A stretch of 64,000 nt of DNA. It comes from a virus. Each line of letters opens with the position of its first letter. Position 1 is the first letter of the stretch. The stretch covers positions 88,336-152,335 of IMG/VR virus record IMGVR_UViG_3300046703_000335; one strand, written 5' to 3'. Shown here piece by piece: positions 1 through 10,299 of this stretch. The notes beneath the pieces are model-generated. The model made no database searches, had not been told where the DNA came from, and saw only the letters and a program-made list of their open reading frames with translations. A program made the position numbers and the translations under genes.

Positions 1-2643
1 CCCTATCTCAACTACACCTTTATATAGCTCTGAAATTTGTAATAGTTCATCTTCTACATATATAATTCTATAATAAGAGGAGGTATCATCTTTTCGAATA
101 TAATCCCCGACCTGCACATAAGAACTCCATAGGGTATTTACTCCGGATATTGTTCGAGCATTTTGCACGAAAATAGCGAGACCACTATTATATACATAAT
201 TGGTTATTGCCCCCGACCCAGAAGAAGATACTATAGCTGAACCTTCTCCAATAATCTTACCATAAACATTATACCCAGAAGGAGTATAATCTATTGTATT
301 AAGAATTCCCTGATATGGAATAGTCTTGTAATAAAAATTATAAGGCATTTCAGTAGAAGCCACATAACTTTGAACAAATACGGGTACTTTAATAGGACCA
401 GTATAACTCGCTATTTCTATTTTTATTTTTGTAGGAAGCCAATCGTTGGTATAATCAGAACCTTCTAAGACTGGTAGCATATCATTTATACCAGGATCGA
501 TAGTTAGCATATCCCCCGAGCTATTAAATACAAAGGGTAATCCTAATATATAGTCGATGGGGGAAGCACCTACGACAGATGATACTGTAGCTATTTTTAT
601 AATAGGTTTATTACCGGTATCGATTGTATATTTACCGGATATTAGTGTTGCATCTACCATTATCATCTCATATGTATCAACAATTCCTCTACCCTGTTTT
701 GACATATCAAACATCTTAAGGGATTCAGATACCGAATAAGTCTCAACAGCGCTACCTGTATAAAGTCTTATTATTACTGGATGTTGAGGTTGAGATAGCA
801 ATGAATTTATAGTAATAATGCATGAGCTACTGGTTAAGTTAACATTAAATGACGTCAAGTCTGATAAAGCTGGAGAAATATCTACAGATTTTACTCCGAG
901 AATATAATATTGATTATACTTATAATTTGTTAAGGGGAGATTCACAATCCCACTTATAGCTGTTCGAGTCAAAACAAGTTCATGACCTATATCTGAGTTT
1001 TCTGTATAATTTCCGCCACAAAAATGCACCCTATCTGACATATTAATATCACCTGGGTACCCTATCTCACCAGAACTCGCCCCAAAATTAAGAAGCTCTC
1101 CTGCGTTATTAAACTTCAAATAGACATCATTATCTCTTGTAGCTATTGCTAAAGAGTCATTTTTATTTATCTCGATAAATTCTTTGGGGATATCACCGAA
1201 GCCACTTGATGAAGAATGATACTTAAAAGTAAATCCCATATACAGATCATAATTAGTACCCACTATAGAGCTATCTCCTGCTATAGTGATATTAATGCCA
1301 TCAGTAGTAACCCCAGTAACAGTGCCGTATGTATGTGAATAAAAACCCTCAACAGAGACTATTTCTCCAGCAGGAAATATTACTCTTGATGCTATAGTAA
1401 AAGTCCCTGCTACCCAAGTCCCTATATTCGATATCTGAACAACATTATTATTATGAATAACTTCTGAGTTGCAAAAAGCTCGACGTTTAAAAATGTTATT
1501 CTGGGTATTAGACCCTACACCAATATCCGGGATATTATCCCCGCTTGGGCTATTGAGTCGTTCTAACTTCATTAGTGTATTTCCACCAGAACAGGCATTA
1601 ACAGAACTACCCGTATACTTTTTGTATGTAGTGGTGAGCTCTCCTGCCAATAATTTACTAATCGTAGAATCTACCACGTTTTTAATATCATCAGAAATCA
1701 TAACACGATGCCGGACATCTACGATATCATCTTTATAGATGATATCTGCTATTTTATTATCAGGACGATCAGATCGATACCCTCCAAGATTCATTTCTTT
1801 TGTAACCATCGTATTATTGATGGTAGTAGCAATAAACCTACTATCTGAAAGAGCTCTTCTATACACTATAAACATAGGAATAGCATACACATACCCATCG
1901 ACAGTATTCAGATAACTTATACTCTCATCTGAGCCATCTCCCGCCACGTATAGACCGGGATCTGATGGACCAAACTTATGAAAGCTACTAAGAAGAGCAA
2001 GGTTAGTTCTTCCTCCGATAGGGATGATACCAGGATTATCCAAGATTTCTTTAGTACAATCAGATAAACCAGACACTTTTACAGATCTTATACGGTATTG
2101 AATTTGAACACGTTTAGTTGTCTCAGCACCTATAGCATCCCACTCAATCTCATTATCAGAATATGGTAGATTAACATTACCGTATTTATAAATAGGATCA
2201 TTAGTCCCAACTAATTTACGCCAAACTTCAAGAAATACAAAATTATTATTTTGATTAGCAGTCTCATCCAATAGTATTACGTTATTATCAAGAGTACTAC
2301 CTGGACCGAATCCTTGTACGAGTAAAGGCCACCCATTTACAATAGCATAGTTATTATTTAATGAAAACAATTTGAAAGATGTGGAAGTATAATTTGATGA
2401 GCATGCAATAGACCCAGTACGGGCATTAGATTCCGGTATATCTTGCAGAATATCATCTATGTGTAGCCATCCAGATGGTAATGACATTTTGGATAGATTC
2501 TGAATTTTTTCATTACCTATTTGATTTATTAAATTCCATTCAGATGTCAGGGGAGGATGCTTATATTGGAAAACAACATTGTCCAAGTTCCTATCCTTGA
2601 CATCTAAAACACGGTTCTGTTCATTACCAAAAAAATCTGACAT
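1..2643 (-). CDS. Baseplate/fibre scaffold protein, paralogue without propeller (3' end outside window)
   Basis: The frame is open from the ATG at 2643 to the left edge without a stop, so the end lies outside; 881 codons are visible. It parallels the 1468-residue protein: NLDNVVFQYKHPPL against FDKVVFQEGKPAL, LPSGWL, VNGWPLLV against VNGWPVYV, FLEVWR, then ETTKRVQIQYRIR, YAIPMFIVYRR and KDDIVDVRHR. In this copy only about 30 residues separate FLEVWR from ETTKRVQ; the propeller is absent. The remaining part is beta-rich with fibre-like strands. It probably forms part of the tail periphery or baseplate. The start is two bases after the preceding stop, without a clear ribosome site. Confidence 0.85.
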   Translation of the reverse strand, partial: MSDFFGNEQNRVLDVKDRNLDNVVFQYKHPPLTSEWNLINQIGNEKIQNLSKMSLPSGWLHIDDILQDIPESNARTGSIACSSNYTSTSFKLFSLNNNYAIVNGWPLLVQGFGPGSTLDNNVILLDETANQNNNFVFLEVWRKLVGTNDPIYKYGNVNLPYSDNEIEWDAIGAETTKRVQIQYRIRSVKVSGLSDCTKEILDNPGIIPIGGRTNLALLSSFHKFGPSDPGLYVAGDGSDESISYLNTVDGYVYAIPMFIVYRRALSDSRFIATTINNTMVTKEMNLGGYRSDRPDNKIADIIYKDDIVDVRHRVMISDDIKNVVDSTISKLLAGELTTTYKKYTGSSVNACSGGNTLMKLERLNSPSGDNIPDIGVGSNTQNNIFKRRAFCNSEVIHNNNVVQISNIGTWVAGTFTIASRVIFPAGEIVSVEGFYSHTYGTVTGVTTDGINITIAGDSSIVGTNYDLYMGFTFKYHSSSSGFGDIPKEFIEINKNDSLAIATRDNDVYLKFNNAGELLNFGASSGEIGYPGDINMSDRVHFCGGNYTENSDIGHELVLTRTAISGIVNLPLTNYKYNQYYILGVKSVDISPALSDLTSFNVNLTSSSCIITINSLLSQPQHPVIIRLYTGSAVETYSVSESLKMFDMSKQGRGIVDTYEMIMVDATLISGKYTIDTGNKPIIKIATVSSVVGASPIDYILGLPFVFNSSGDMLTIDPGINDMLPVLEGSDYTNDWLPTKIKIEIASYTGPIKVPVFVQSYVASTEMPYNFYYKTIPYQGILNTIDYTPSGYNVYGKIIGEGSAIVSSSGSGAITNYVYNSGLAIFVQNARTISGVNTLWSSYVQVGDYIRKDDTSSYYRIIYVEDELLQISELYKGVVEIG

Positions 2644-2645
2644 TG

Positions 2646-3617
2646 TTATTGCCGTTCTTCATTTTTAGTTATAAAGCTGTGTCTCATCATATCAAGAGGG
2701 TATAAAAGTTCTTGTTCAAAACGAGGCATCTTAAGAGCAAATAGAACAAGATTTTTATAATCCAATTTAATATCTTCGAACATATCTGCATTTATAAACC
2801 AGTTAGCAGGATATGATGTATTCTTTTTAAATATCTCATCAATATTGACAAAATTTGATAGCATCTTTAGTACATTTGATATTATTACTTTTATTTTATC
2901 AAAACTTTGTAGAATGTTTGGGATCAGCACAGTACTTACTACTTTTTTTTCTTCATCACAAACATCAAATAATGAGGAATTGAGCTTATGAGATAATCGA
3001 TCTATAGATCTTATAATCATATTTACATAAAATTCTACTCTTTCCCAATTTTCATCTTCTGCTACAGTACTTTTCATACTTTCAAGTATTCGCTGAGTAG
3101 GTTTAGCTCCCCACATAGTATTGACTAATCTACCACAAGATATCATCATTATATCTTCCCGGCAGACTTTCAAAGTTTCATTTATATCATGAAGTGCCTG
3201 AGCAAATTCTTTTATTTTTGTGATAAAGTTATCTGGAGCAAATGCTTTTTCAAGATCAAGCTTTACTGGGGTACTATCAGGAATTTCCTTAGATTGACTT
3301 ATTATCCTTATTGAAGAATCTAAGTCCTTCTTTAAAGTTGAAAGTATCGTATCAGAAAATTTAACATCTTTTCTCATGTATGCTTGTATAGATGTTGGAT
3401 TTGATATAGTAGATCCTTTAACAATAAGATCTTTTAATAAATGTGCTATCTTATCATATTCAGTATCCACGTCACTACAATCAATTATATCATGACCATT
3501 TATAGAAATATTTGATGTTTTTCCTATAGAATTCAAAGTGTAGGAAAAATCCCCCACTTTAAATTGTGCAAGAATATTACAATTGGCAACTTTAATGTTT
3601 CTTAACAAATGCTTCAT
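2646..3617 (-). CDS. Helical protein of unknown function
   Basis: The 323-residue protein is not recognised. The first 60 residues look beta-rich (QFKVGDFSYTLNSIGKTSNI); the rest is mainly helical with Leu/Ile-rich amphipathic helices such as LIPNILQSFDKIKVIISNVL. It contains several Cys without metal-binding spacing. It starts one base after the previous stop (TAAtATG) and ends two bases before the next start, so it is tightly coupled to both neighbours. Position suggests a tail-associated or assembly protein for the fibres, but nothing shows this directly. Confidence 0.8.
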   Translation of the reverse strand: MKHLLRNIKVANCNILAQFKVGDFSYTLNSIGKTSNISINGHDIIDCSDVDTEYDKIAHLLKDLIVKGSTISNPTSIQAYMRKDVKFSDTILSTLKKDLDSSIRIISQSKEIPDSTPVKLDLEKAFAPDNFITKIKEFAQALHDINETLKVCREDIMMISCGRLVNTMWGAKPTQRILESMKSTVAEDENWERVEFYVNMIIRSIDRLSHKLNSSLFDVCDEEKKVVSTVLIPNILQSFDKIKVIISNVLKMLSNFVNIDEIFKKNTSYPANWFINADMFEDIKLDYKNLVLFALKMPRFEQELLYPLDMMRHSFITKNEERQ

Positions 3618-3618
3618 A

Positions 3619-4206
3619 TTATGAAGTTATCCTAAAAATAACAGTAACACTCATTGTAGATGTCTTATTAATAACTGGAAAAGTTCTCCAATTAACCATA
3701 GTCCCCGATTGAATCTCCGCAGTAGCATCCCCACCAAAAAGCCCCATTTCAACTATAGGACCAACAGCCTCACCTTCACCAAACGTAACAGCATAATCTA
3801 CAATGTTCGTGTAGGCATTAGTGGGCTCACCAGTTTCCGGATGAACAAAGGTGGACATATCTATAGCTTTTCGATAAAATTCATTTTCCAAATATGTCTT
3901 TGATGTTGTAGGTGCAGGTGGGTCAAACAAATCCCATTCACCACTTCCACTACCTACTGCCAGGTATGAGATACCATTGTTAGGCTCTGAGCTGTTTTTA
4001 AGAAGACGAGCTATAAGGATGGATGCTGTATTCACTATGATATTAGAATGGCGATAGTCATAGATTAACTTACCATCCTGAGCCATATCATACACTTTTA
4101 GTATAAGTTCACCCTTTAACCCATGTACTACTTCTTTTTCCCTTAGAACAGGAGAAATCCTAAACATATTTAACATCCGTTTTGTCTTTTCCTTAAAGAA
4201 GCTCAT
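3619..4206 (-). CDS. Fibre/baseplate attachment-type protein
   Basis: The 195-residue protein follows a pattern common in phage tail-fibre attachment proteins: NIIVNTASILIARLLKN, then ISYLAVGSGSGEWD, then a Y-L-E-N-E-F-Y-R-K segment, then VEMGLFGGDA and a last strand after K-T-S-T. These correspond to the general form 'N-t-g... iaiGtGt... L..E..R... E-GLF... r..f..i.K'. A related start occurs in the 1104-residue protein. It probably joins a fibre to the baseplate; this is inference by pattern. A strong ribosome site (GAAGGATTTTTTATG) suggests good expression. The next gene follows at TAAtATG. Confidence 0.7.
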   Translation of the reverse strand: MSFFKEKTKRMLNMFRISPVLREKEVVHGLKGELILKVYDMAQDGKLIYDYRHSNIIVNTASILIARLLKNSSEPNNGISYLAVGSGSGEWDLFDPPAPTTSKTYLENEFYRKAIDMSTFVHPETGEPTNAYTNIVDYAVTFGEGEAVGPIVEMGLFGGDATAEIQSGTMVNWRTFPVINKTSTMSVTVIFRITS

Positions 4207-4253
4207 AAAAAATCCTTCTGATATTTTATCTTAAACCTTATAGATGGTAATTA

Positions 4254-4268
4254 GTATCAAGAGATTAT
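4254..4268 (-). promoter_or_regulatory. Copy of recurrent 15-base intergenic motif (before 195-residue gene)
   Basis: The minus strand reads ATAATCTCTTGATAC in the 74-base gap, 12 bases after the preceding stop and 47 bases before the ATG at 4206. It partly overlaps the palindrome ATTATTAATAAT at 4264-4275. Function is unknown. Confidence 0.5.
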
Positions 4269-4280
4269 TAATAATAGATT

Positions 4281-7200
4281 CTATACTATTGGTATAAACT
4301 GCTGAATCTCAGTCACTCGTGATAATTCATCATGCATTAATTCCCGTATTAATAACGTATTAATCTTATAGTTAGTATCATTCAAATGATACTGTGGGCG
4401 CTCCAGCACCGGATTAGATAATCTTCGTATATCATCCAATTGATCAGCTGTAAGGAGGATGAGCCCTCCAGGGTATGAAGTAGCAAGAACACTATCCAAT
4501 ATAGTCTCTGTAGATGTTACTATAGTACCAGAGAAACGTAATTCACGAATAGTTAAAGCATTCACATCCCAGAAAGGTATAAGAATATTATCCCCTATAT
4601 CATCCATCATATTAATCGGATCTTCTTGAATTAATCCAGAAGCTGTCAAATTAACTATGATAATATCCTGATCAAAATTTCTCCATTGTACTCGGTATTC
4701 TGCCTCACTATAAGATATATAAATGCCTGTGTCACCTGAAGGAATGGTATATACATCATAACCATCAAGAGTTCTTGGGTTAGCATACTCTACAGGACCA
4801 GTTATACCAAGATTAAGAGCTCCTACAGGACCTGTTATTCCTACTGCACCGGTATAACCCGCAGACCGTCCTTCAGCATCTATGATATAAGATGTCTTAA
4901 CGATGCCTGTTACACCTTTTGTTCTATTAGTAATATAGGTCTTACCATCTATAACAGACGGTTCTATATCATAATAAGAAACTGCTGGATGACCAATCCA
5001 TGGATTGTCAGGATTTCTTGGATATGGATCAGGATCTGGATCAATAAAATCTCTGCTATATCCATAAGGATATATCGAAACTTGTGCTCCAGTCAATCCA
5101 TAATTAAATCCTAATGCATTATTTATAAATAATTGACGATGTATATTACCATAGAGGCATCCTGTTTCACCATATCCTCCAGCAAGACCTACATCAACAG
5201 CATAAGTTTTACTACGTGTAAGAATATATTTATACTCACCTGATATACCCTTATATGGCCTACTAAACCTACCTGTCTGAAAGTCAATAATTTCAATAAG
5301 AGTACTATCAAGATCCTTATAAACAATCTGCCAATTACCTGTCGTTGTAGGACCTACCCACTCTCTGAAAGGAACATCTTTAATAGTAATTAAATCACCG
5401 ATATTCAAAGATCTGAAATTCACAGTTTTACTTTTAACTATATCAGACCCGTTAATAACAAATATATCCCCATACCGTATTTCTGAAGGGACTTGATTGA
5501 TAAAGTCAAGATAATCTGTTGTACGCATTTCACGATCGGGATAGTACTGATCGATATATGTAAATTTAAACGGTATAGAAGTACCTGTATCATCAATTGT
5601 AGCAAGAGGGGCATCATATCCCCCATTATTTTGTTCTACTATTTTGAGATCCGAATATAAATTTATCTTTTTTTTAGTAGTGAATTCACAAATACTATTA
5701 TAATCGATTATCCCAGAATTATCTGGTTCGATAATTGAAAATGAAGCTTTAAGATCCATACCCCCATCAAAATCAGGATCATAGGTATCTATCTCATTTG
5801 GAAGTAGAAATGTCTTATGGTGCCCATCATCCGTATAAGTCTTGGGAAAAATAGGTGTACCAGGACTTAATGTAGTTATTGCTGGAAGATTTTTATTCAG
5901 ATATTTATCATTAAGCACAACATTCTTATCTTTATCATATAGATATTCAGGGCTGTATATTAATCCATATCTATTTAAATTACTGGGTCCCTGATTAAAA
6001 GATGCTCTTCCTTTTCCTTTTTGGTAATCATTAAGTAGCATTCTCTCTGAATTAAGTACCGAAGAATTAGAAAGACTAAAAGCTCTATATCGATAGCCTA
6101 TTTTAAGTAGTTCCTCAAAATCCCAATAAGGCTGATCTGCTGCGTTAGGGTTCTGATCAACAAGTAGAGAATATCTATTTGAAGAATTGTATACCGTATC
6201 GGGGGTATATGAACTTGACCCATATAAAGAGTTATCATCTATTATAGGGGCATCAGGTACCATTAGGTAGTTTCTCTTTTGAGCTGTATAATAGTAATTA
6301 AACTTTATATAGCTATTAACCGGTAAAAGGAAATTAACTCGGATATGTCCTAATAATGGTCGAGTATCTGTCACACCACCTGGTTGATCCACAAATCTTA
6401 TTACTACATAAGAGTATTCTGCGTTAAGAATTGGAAGTCTGTTAGGAACTACACAAGTATCCTGAGCAAGATCTACTAACTCTATATAATAAATTTGGGT
6501 ATTATCCAGATAATTAGGGATGGTAATTACAATTGTATCACCATTCTCAACATTCACCCAATCAGAATCAATACTTTTAAGAGTAGACTTATTAAGATTC
6601 GTATCAATATTGATTACTTTTAATGTACCAGAAGAGATTATACTACCTACTTGTACATCTACCTCATCTGCAGTAGCAAGTTCCCCACGCTGATTAAGTA
6701 CTGGGAATTTATCCATTTGATAATCAAGATCATCACCATACAAGGTATTATTTGACACATCAAATGGCCATGATAGTCTTGGGACAACAGAACTTGTTCC
6801 TATAACTGTGAAGATACCCGGAAGATTACCCGGTGTAGGATTTGGAATTTCATTCCTTATTTGCCTGAGATAATAAACTTGTTCTGGATATCTCTTTGCA
6901 AAATAATAGTCTATTCTTAGATGACTATCAAATGGCGGTATAAAATTTAATCCTACAATACCTCCCCAAGGATCAAGAAACGTTACTGCATTGTGTATTG
7001 TCTTACCATTTAAATATACCACGATATCTGAAATTACTGCGGGGCTACCACTACTACCAAGCATGGGCAATAAAGGCATAATAAAGGTATTTGGGTCTGA
7101 GGATAGATAATACCATCCTCCTACATCAAAAGCTCCTTCAGGAGGATCTATAACCTCAAATTCATGGGTTATATTAAAAAAACCAGAAGTTAATTGAACA

Positions 7201-8927
7201 TCAGGCCATGTATAATATTTTCTGGAATCTTCATAATAGTTACTTAAAACGCAATTAGCTCTTTGATCACATAACTCTGTTTGAGTATCTATAGCTTGTA
7301 CGATCGATTCTGAAGAATCTTTTACAAGTTCTCCTGTCCTGTTTATTGCTATATTATAGTCTGCCCCAGGAGCCTGTATACCTGTATACCCAAATTCATT
7401 AATAAATACTTGTGTTGCTTCATTAATAGTCAGAGATCTTTCCGGATCATTTATTTGAAATTGCTCTGTAAATTTACCATTAATAGAAAGGCTGTACTTA
7501 TGAATATTGACATTTTTATAACTTATAGAATTTTCTTTTTTATAGAACTTTGAGGTTATATTTTTTACTACTGCTATCCCATTTTCTATAATAATATTAT
7601 ACCCCTCAGTGTAACCATCAGGGATAGCTTTTTCTTTTTTTACATATTCCTGAAAAGATGGCTTAGCTATAATATTCGAATCAAATTGCTTAAAATAATT
7701 CTGAGTTACTTCTTTAGGAATCACATAGAATTGAAAACTTTTAGTATACTTTTCTGCTTTAAAAGCTAATTCATTCCCTATTATTAAATCCTCTATCTCT
7801 ACCCTATATTCGCCAGTATAGTCTCGAGTATATGCAAGGGTATTATCATTGTAAACTATAAGACTACCATCAGTTAATACAATAATTTCTTCATCGAGAA
7901 AGATATCCGCTATAAAACCTGAATATCCCCAAGTAGAATCAATAATATCTGATGATACTGAAGAATCTTTTACAGCATAATATCTTATATCATCCCCTAT
8001 TGCGAAAATTTCTGGGGAAACAGGTTTATCGCCATCCTCATCCCGAATATATAAGAGAGTAGAAGAATTGTACACAAGGATAGTGCCATCAGTAAGATAG
8101 AATATCCCCGCTTCAAGATCGATTGCTGAAATAATCCCTGAAATCCACGTCTCTTCTGGGTCATCCTGAGCATATTTATATATTTTTTTTCCGAGATATG
8201 TGATCCGATAAATAAGGGATGTTCCATATACTTCATATTCCATATTTTGAGTTATATATGATGGCTTACATTTGCCAGTTCTATTAGCGAATTCATCTGT
8301 CCAAATCAATCGGGTATCATAGATGACATGAGCAGGCTTTATCAGATCAATAAAAAATTTTATATCCTCAAGCATGACTCCAACGGTATTTGAAGATTCT
8401 GCTTCATCCATAAGAATATCAAAGAACATTTTATGGGTATCTTTAAGAGTATATGCAGAACCTTCCTGTCGAAGATTGAGGTATACTTCTCTTAAAATAA
8501 CCGGTAATCCTAAGATGTCTGAAACCGATGATTCTATATTATCTTTACGACTACCTTTAAAAAAAGCATTTCTTATTTTTATCAAAAAATTTCTATAAGA
8601 GATATCATCAAGATTTTCATTTATGGCTCTATTACCAAGAAATAGAGAATCACCTAAAATCTGAAAAAGATACTCCGCTTTAGTTTCACTATGAAATTTG
8701 TCTTCATTAACATCTGAATTAGACATTTGTAATCGAGCAAATTCCTTAGCAACCGATCTAAAAAATTCTCCGAGATTTGTATTCTGATTTTTTGGATAAT
8801 TACTAGGCAAATTATTCAACATTCTTTGTTGAATAGATCGGGTAAGATTCAATAAATCCTTCTGATATTCTATACCAGATTTGAACCTTTGAGCGGAAGG
8901 TTTATATACAGTTTCAAGAGATGTCAT
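4281..8927 (-). CDS. Putative gpI-type baseplate wedge protein fused to long fibre region
   Basis: In the 1548-residue protein, residues 1-210 resemble tail protein I / wedge-type adaptors: MLNNLPSNYPKNQNTNLGEF, a helical stretch with FLIKIRNAFFKGSRKDN, and FFIDLIKPAHVIYDTRLIW. Two related modules stand in tandem at about 263-322 and 336-396 (GIFYLTDGTILVYNSSTLLY against IIVLTDGSLIVYNDNTLAYT). The rest is beta-rich. Near residues 1325-1390 there are TG-rich collagen-like stretches (GYTGAVGITGPVG). The start has GAGGTTTTTAAAGAATG. Wedge proteins of this type join fibres to the baseplate; the fused fibre part fits. The I-type assignment is inference. After the TAG a recurrent motif copy follows. 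Confidence 0.7.
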   Translation of the reverse strand: MTSLETVYKPSAQRFKSGIEYQKDLLNLTRSIQQRMLNNLPSNYPKNQNTNLGEFFRSVAKEFARLQMSNSDVNEDKFHSETKAEYLFQILGDSLFLGNRAINENLDDISYRNFLIKIRNAFFKGSRKDNIESSVSDILGLPVILREVYLNLRQEGSAYTLKDTHKMFFDILMDEAESSNTVGVMLEDIKFFIDLIKPAHVIYDTRLIWTDEFANRTGKCKPSYITQNMEYEVYGTSLIYRITYLGKKIYKYAQDDPEETWISGIISAIDLEAGIFYLTDGTILVYNSSTLLYIRDEDGDKPVSPEIFAIGDDIRYYAVKDSSVSSDIIDSTWGYSGFIADIFLDEEIIVLTDGSLIVYNDNTLAYTRDYTGEYRVEIEDLIIGNELAFKAEKYTKSFQFYVIPKEVTQNYFKQFDSNIIAKPSFQEYVKKEKAIPDGYTEGYNIIIENGIAVVKNITSKFYKKENSISYKNVNIHKYSLSINGKFTEQFQINDPERSLTINEATQVFINEFGYTGIQAPGADYNIAINRTGELVKDSSESIVQAIDTQTELCDQRANCVLSNYYEDSRKYYTWPDVQLTSGFFNITHEFEVIDPPEGAFDVGGWYYLSSDPNTFIMPLLPMLGSSGSPAVISDIVVYLNGKTIHNAVTFLDPWGGIVGLNFIPPFDSHLRIDYYFAKRYPEQVYYLRQIRNEIPNPTPGNLPGIFTVIGTSSVVPRLSWPFDVSNNTLYGDDLDYQMDKFPVLNQRGELATADEVDVQVGSIISSGTLKVINIDTNLNKSTLKSIDSDWVNVENGDTIVITIPNYLDNTQIYYIELVDLAQDTCVVPNRLPILNAEYSYVVIRFVDQPGGVTDTRPLLGHIRVNFLLPVNSYIKFNYYYTAQKRNYLMVPDAPIIDDNSLYGSSSYTPDTVYNSSNRYSLLVDQNPNAADQPYWDFEELLKIGYRYRAFSLSNSSVLNSERMLLNDYQKGKGRASFNQGPSNLNRYGLIYSPEYLYDKDKNVVLNDKYLNKNLPAITTLSPGTPIFPKTYTDDGHHKTFLLPNEIDTYDPDFDGGMDLKASFSIIEPDNSGIIDYNSICEFTTKKKINLYSDLKIVEQNNGGYDAPLATIDDTGTSIPFKFTYIDQYYPDREMRTTDYLDFINQVPSEIRYGDIFVINGSDIVKSKTVNFRSLNIGDLITIKDVPFREWVGPTTTGNWQIVYKDLDSTLIEIIDFQTGRFSRPYKGISGEYKYILTRSKTYAVDVGLAGGYGETGCLYGNIHRQLFINNALGFNYGLTGAQVSIYPYGYSRDFIDPDPDPYPRNPDNPWIGHPAVSYYDIEPSVIDGKTYITNRTKGVTGIVKTSYIIDAEGRSAGYTGAVGITGPVGALNLGITGPVEYANPRTLDGYDVYTIPSGDTGIYISYSEAEYRVQWRNFDQDIIIVNLTASGLIQEDPINMMDDIGDNILIPFWDVNALTIRELRFSGTIVTSTETILDSVLATSYPGGLILLTADQLDDIRRLSNPVLERPQYHLNDTNYKINTLLIRELMHDELSRVTEIQQFIPIV
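7740..8141. repeat. Diverged tandem duplication within the wedge-type gene
   Basis: Two 60-residue units (7962-8141 and 7740-7922) encode related sequences with the pattern L-T-D-G-[TS]-[IL]-x-V-Y-N and a later [AI]-I-G-[DN]-[DE]. They are visible at the protein level; DNA identity is low, so the duplication is old. Confidence 0.7.
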
Positions 8928-8930
8928 TCT

Positions 8931-9575
8931 TTAAAAACCTCTATCCAATAAAAATGCTGGTATTGGGTCTGCTTCAGCTCCCCGCATACCTGTAACTCCT
9001 TGTACACTAAAAGATTCTAAGCCTGTATAGCCTACCTTGCCCGTGACACCTTGAATACCCGTGATCCCGATACTACCAGTTTCACCTATCATCCCTGTGA
9101 TACCCTTATACCCTTCTTCGCCTTTATTACCTTGAGGAGTATAGTTACCATAACCATTATAAACTTCGATATCATTTTTAGTGAGGGCTTTAAATGCTTT
9201 AAGATTTGAACTACCATCCTGCTGCAGTTTTACCAATATCAGAGGCACTTTTCCAGATAAGTTATCAAAAACTTTTACATCCCCGAAACTTTTTTTATTA
9301 TAGGTGATGCTGGGTAAAACTTCTAACTGTTTTGTCTTATTAAGAACTATGAGTACATAGAGGATATCATTATAGTTATTAAATATTCTTCTTGATGTCC
9401 CCAGAACATATTGAAGAACAAGCTGTGCTACATCTACTCTAAAGCTACTAATTACTATCCACTTATTGTCAACAATTACAGAACCACCCTTTATAAAAAC
9501 AATGTTTTCACCATGTTCTCGGGTATCTTTAAGGGACGCAGAAAAATCTTTTTGATTCTTAGATAAAAAGGTCAT
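8931..9575 (-). CDS. Collagen-like tail protein, paralogue 2
   Basis: The 214-residue protein parallels the preceding one: GSVIVDNKWIVISS, then DILYVLIVLNKTKQ, then PLILVKLQQDGSS, followed by Gly-x-x repeats (about 148-205: GITGMIGETGSIGITGIQGV). It ends in about 15 residues rich in Pro and Leu. The pair is a clear duplication, now well diverged. It probably forms trimeric rods on the tail. No ribosome site precedes the ATG; the recurrent motif stands 12 bases upstream. The following gene starts after 3 bases. Confidence 0.85.
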   Translation of the reverse strand: MTFLSKNQKDFSASLKDTREHGENIVFIKGGSVIVDNKWIVISSFRVDVAQLVLQYVLGTSRRIFNNYNDILYVLIVLNKTKQLEVLPSITYNKKSFGDVKVFDNLSGKVPLILVKLQQDGSSNLKAFKALTKNDIEVYNGYGNYTPQGNKGEEGYKGITGMIGETGSIGITGIQGVTGKVGYTGLESFSVQGVTGMRGAEADPIPAFLLDRGF

Positions 9576-9587
9576 GTTAAGTATAAG

Positions 9588-9602
9588 TTATTAAGTGATT
9601 AT
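9588..9602 (-). promoter_or_regulatory. Copy of recurrent 15-base intergenic motif (between the two collagen-like genes)
   Basis: The minus strand reads ATAATCACTTAATAA, 6 bases after the TAG of the first collagen-like gene and 12 bases before the ATG at 9575. That start has no Shine-Dalgarno site. Function is unknown. Confidence 0.45.
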
Positions 9603-9608
9603 TATTAT

Positions 9609-10256
9609 CTACACCAGTACATCAAAGGGGATGTAAATATCCCAGTTTATACCTGTCATGCCTTTAAGTCCCTTATCCCCTAATTTTGCATTAACTAAAG
9701 GCCCTGAGCTACCTGTTCCTCCCACATAACCTGTATATCCTTTGAATCCCCTTAACCCTGTTATCCCTATCATCCCAGTTTCTCCGGATATGATACTATC
9801 TTCTCCTACAATTCCCTTAAGATTTTTATCTGCAATATTACCTGTACCTGAAAAGAAAATAATATTCTCGTTCTTTACTGGTTTATGCCCGTAGATGATA
9901 TCTAATGTACCATCTTGAACAAGAATCAATCCTATAAGAGGTAACGCAGTAAAAGTATCCGGGGGTGGTACTGCAGATAGAGTAGTAAAAAGAACATGAG
10001 TACCCTCAAGTACTGTTACCCCATTATTTGGATCTAAACAAATAAGGAGATATACTGCATAATTTCTGTCTTTAAAAAATCTTGTTCTATTTCCGACTAC
10101 GACACTTGTGATATAATCTCTGATTTTAAAAATAGTTCCGGAAAAATTGATCCAGGCATTATCTATGACGAAAGAACCTGCATTAATACGAATAGCATCG
10201 TTTGATAATATAGGAATAGATTCTGCTGATATTTTTTCTGATTTTTGTTTTAACAT
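9609..10256 (-). CDS. Collagen-like tail protein, paralogue 1
   Basis: I choose the ATG at 10256, which has AAGAGGCATTTTATG, over an earlier in-frame start at 10346 that would overlap the previous gene; this gives 215 residues. Residues 1-120 form a conserved attachment domain (GSFVIDNAWINFSGT, then YAVYLLICLDPNNG, then PLIGLILVQDG) shared with the following gene and, more weakly, with the 369-residue protein at 22 kb. Residues about 140-200 are Gly-x-x repeats with many TG (GETGMIGITGLRGFKGYTGY). Collagen-like triplets in phages usually build trimeric stalks. No head domain follows, only 10-15 residues. Function in fibre assembly is inferred. Confidence 0.85.
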   Translation of the reverse strand: MLKQKSEKISAESIPILSNDAIRINAGSFVIDNAWINFSGTIFKIRDYITSVVVGNRTRFFKDRNYAVYLLICLDPNNGVTVLEGTHVLFTTLSAVPPPDTFTALPLIGLILVQDGTLDIIYGHKPVKNENIIFFSGTGNIADKNLKGIVGEDSIISGETGMIGITGLRGFKGYTGYVGGTGSSGPLVNAKLGDKGLKGMTGINWDIYIPFDVLV

Positions 10257-10299
10257 AAAATGCCTCTTAATACGAAATTTATAGTATAAAAATGATCCA

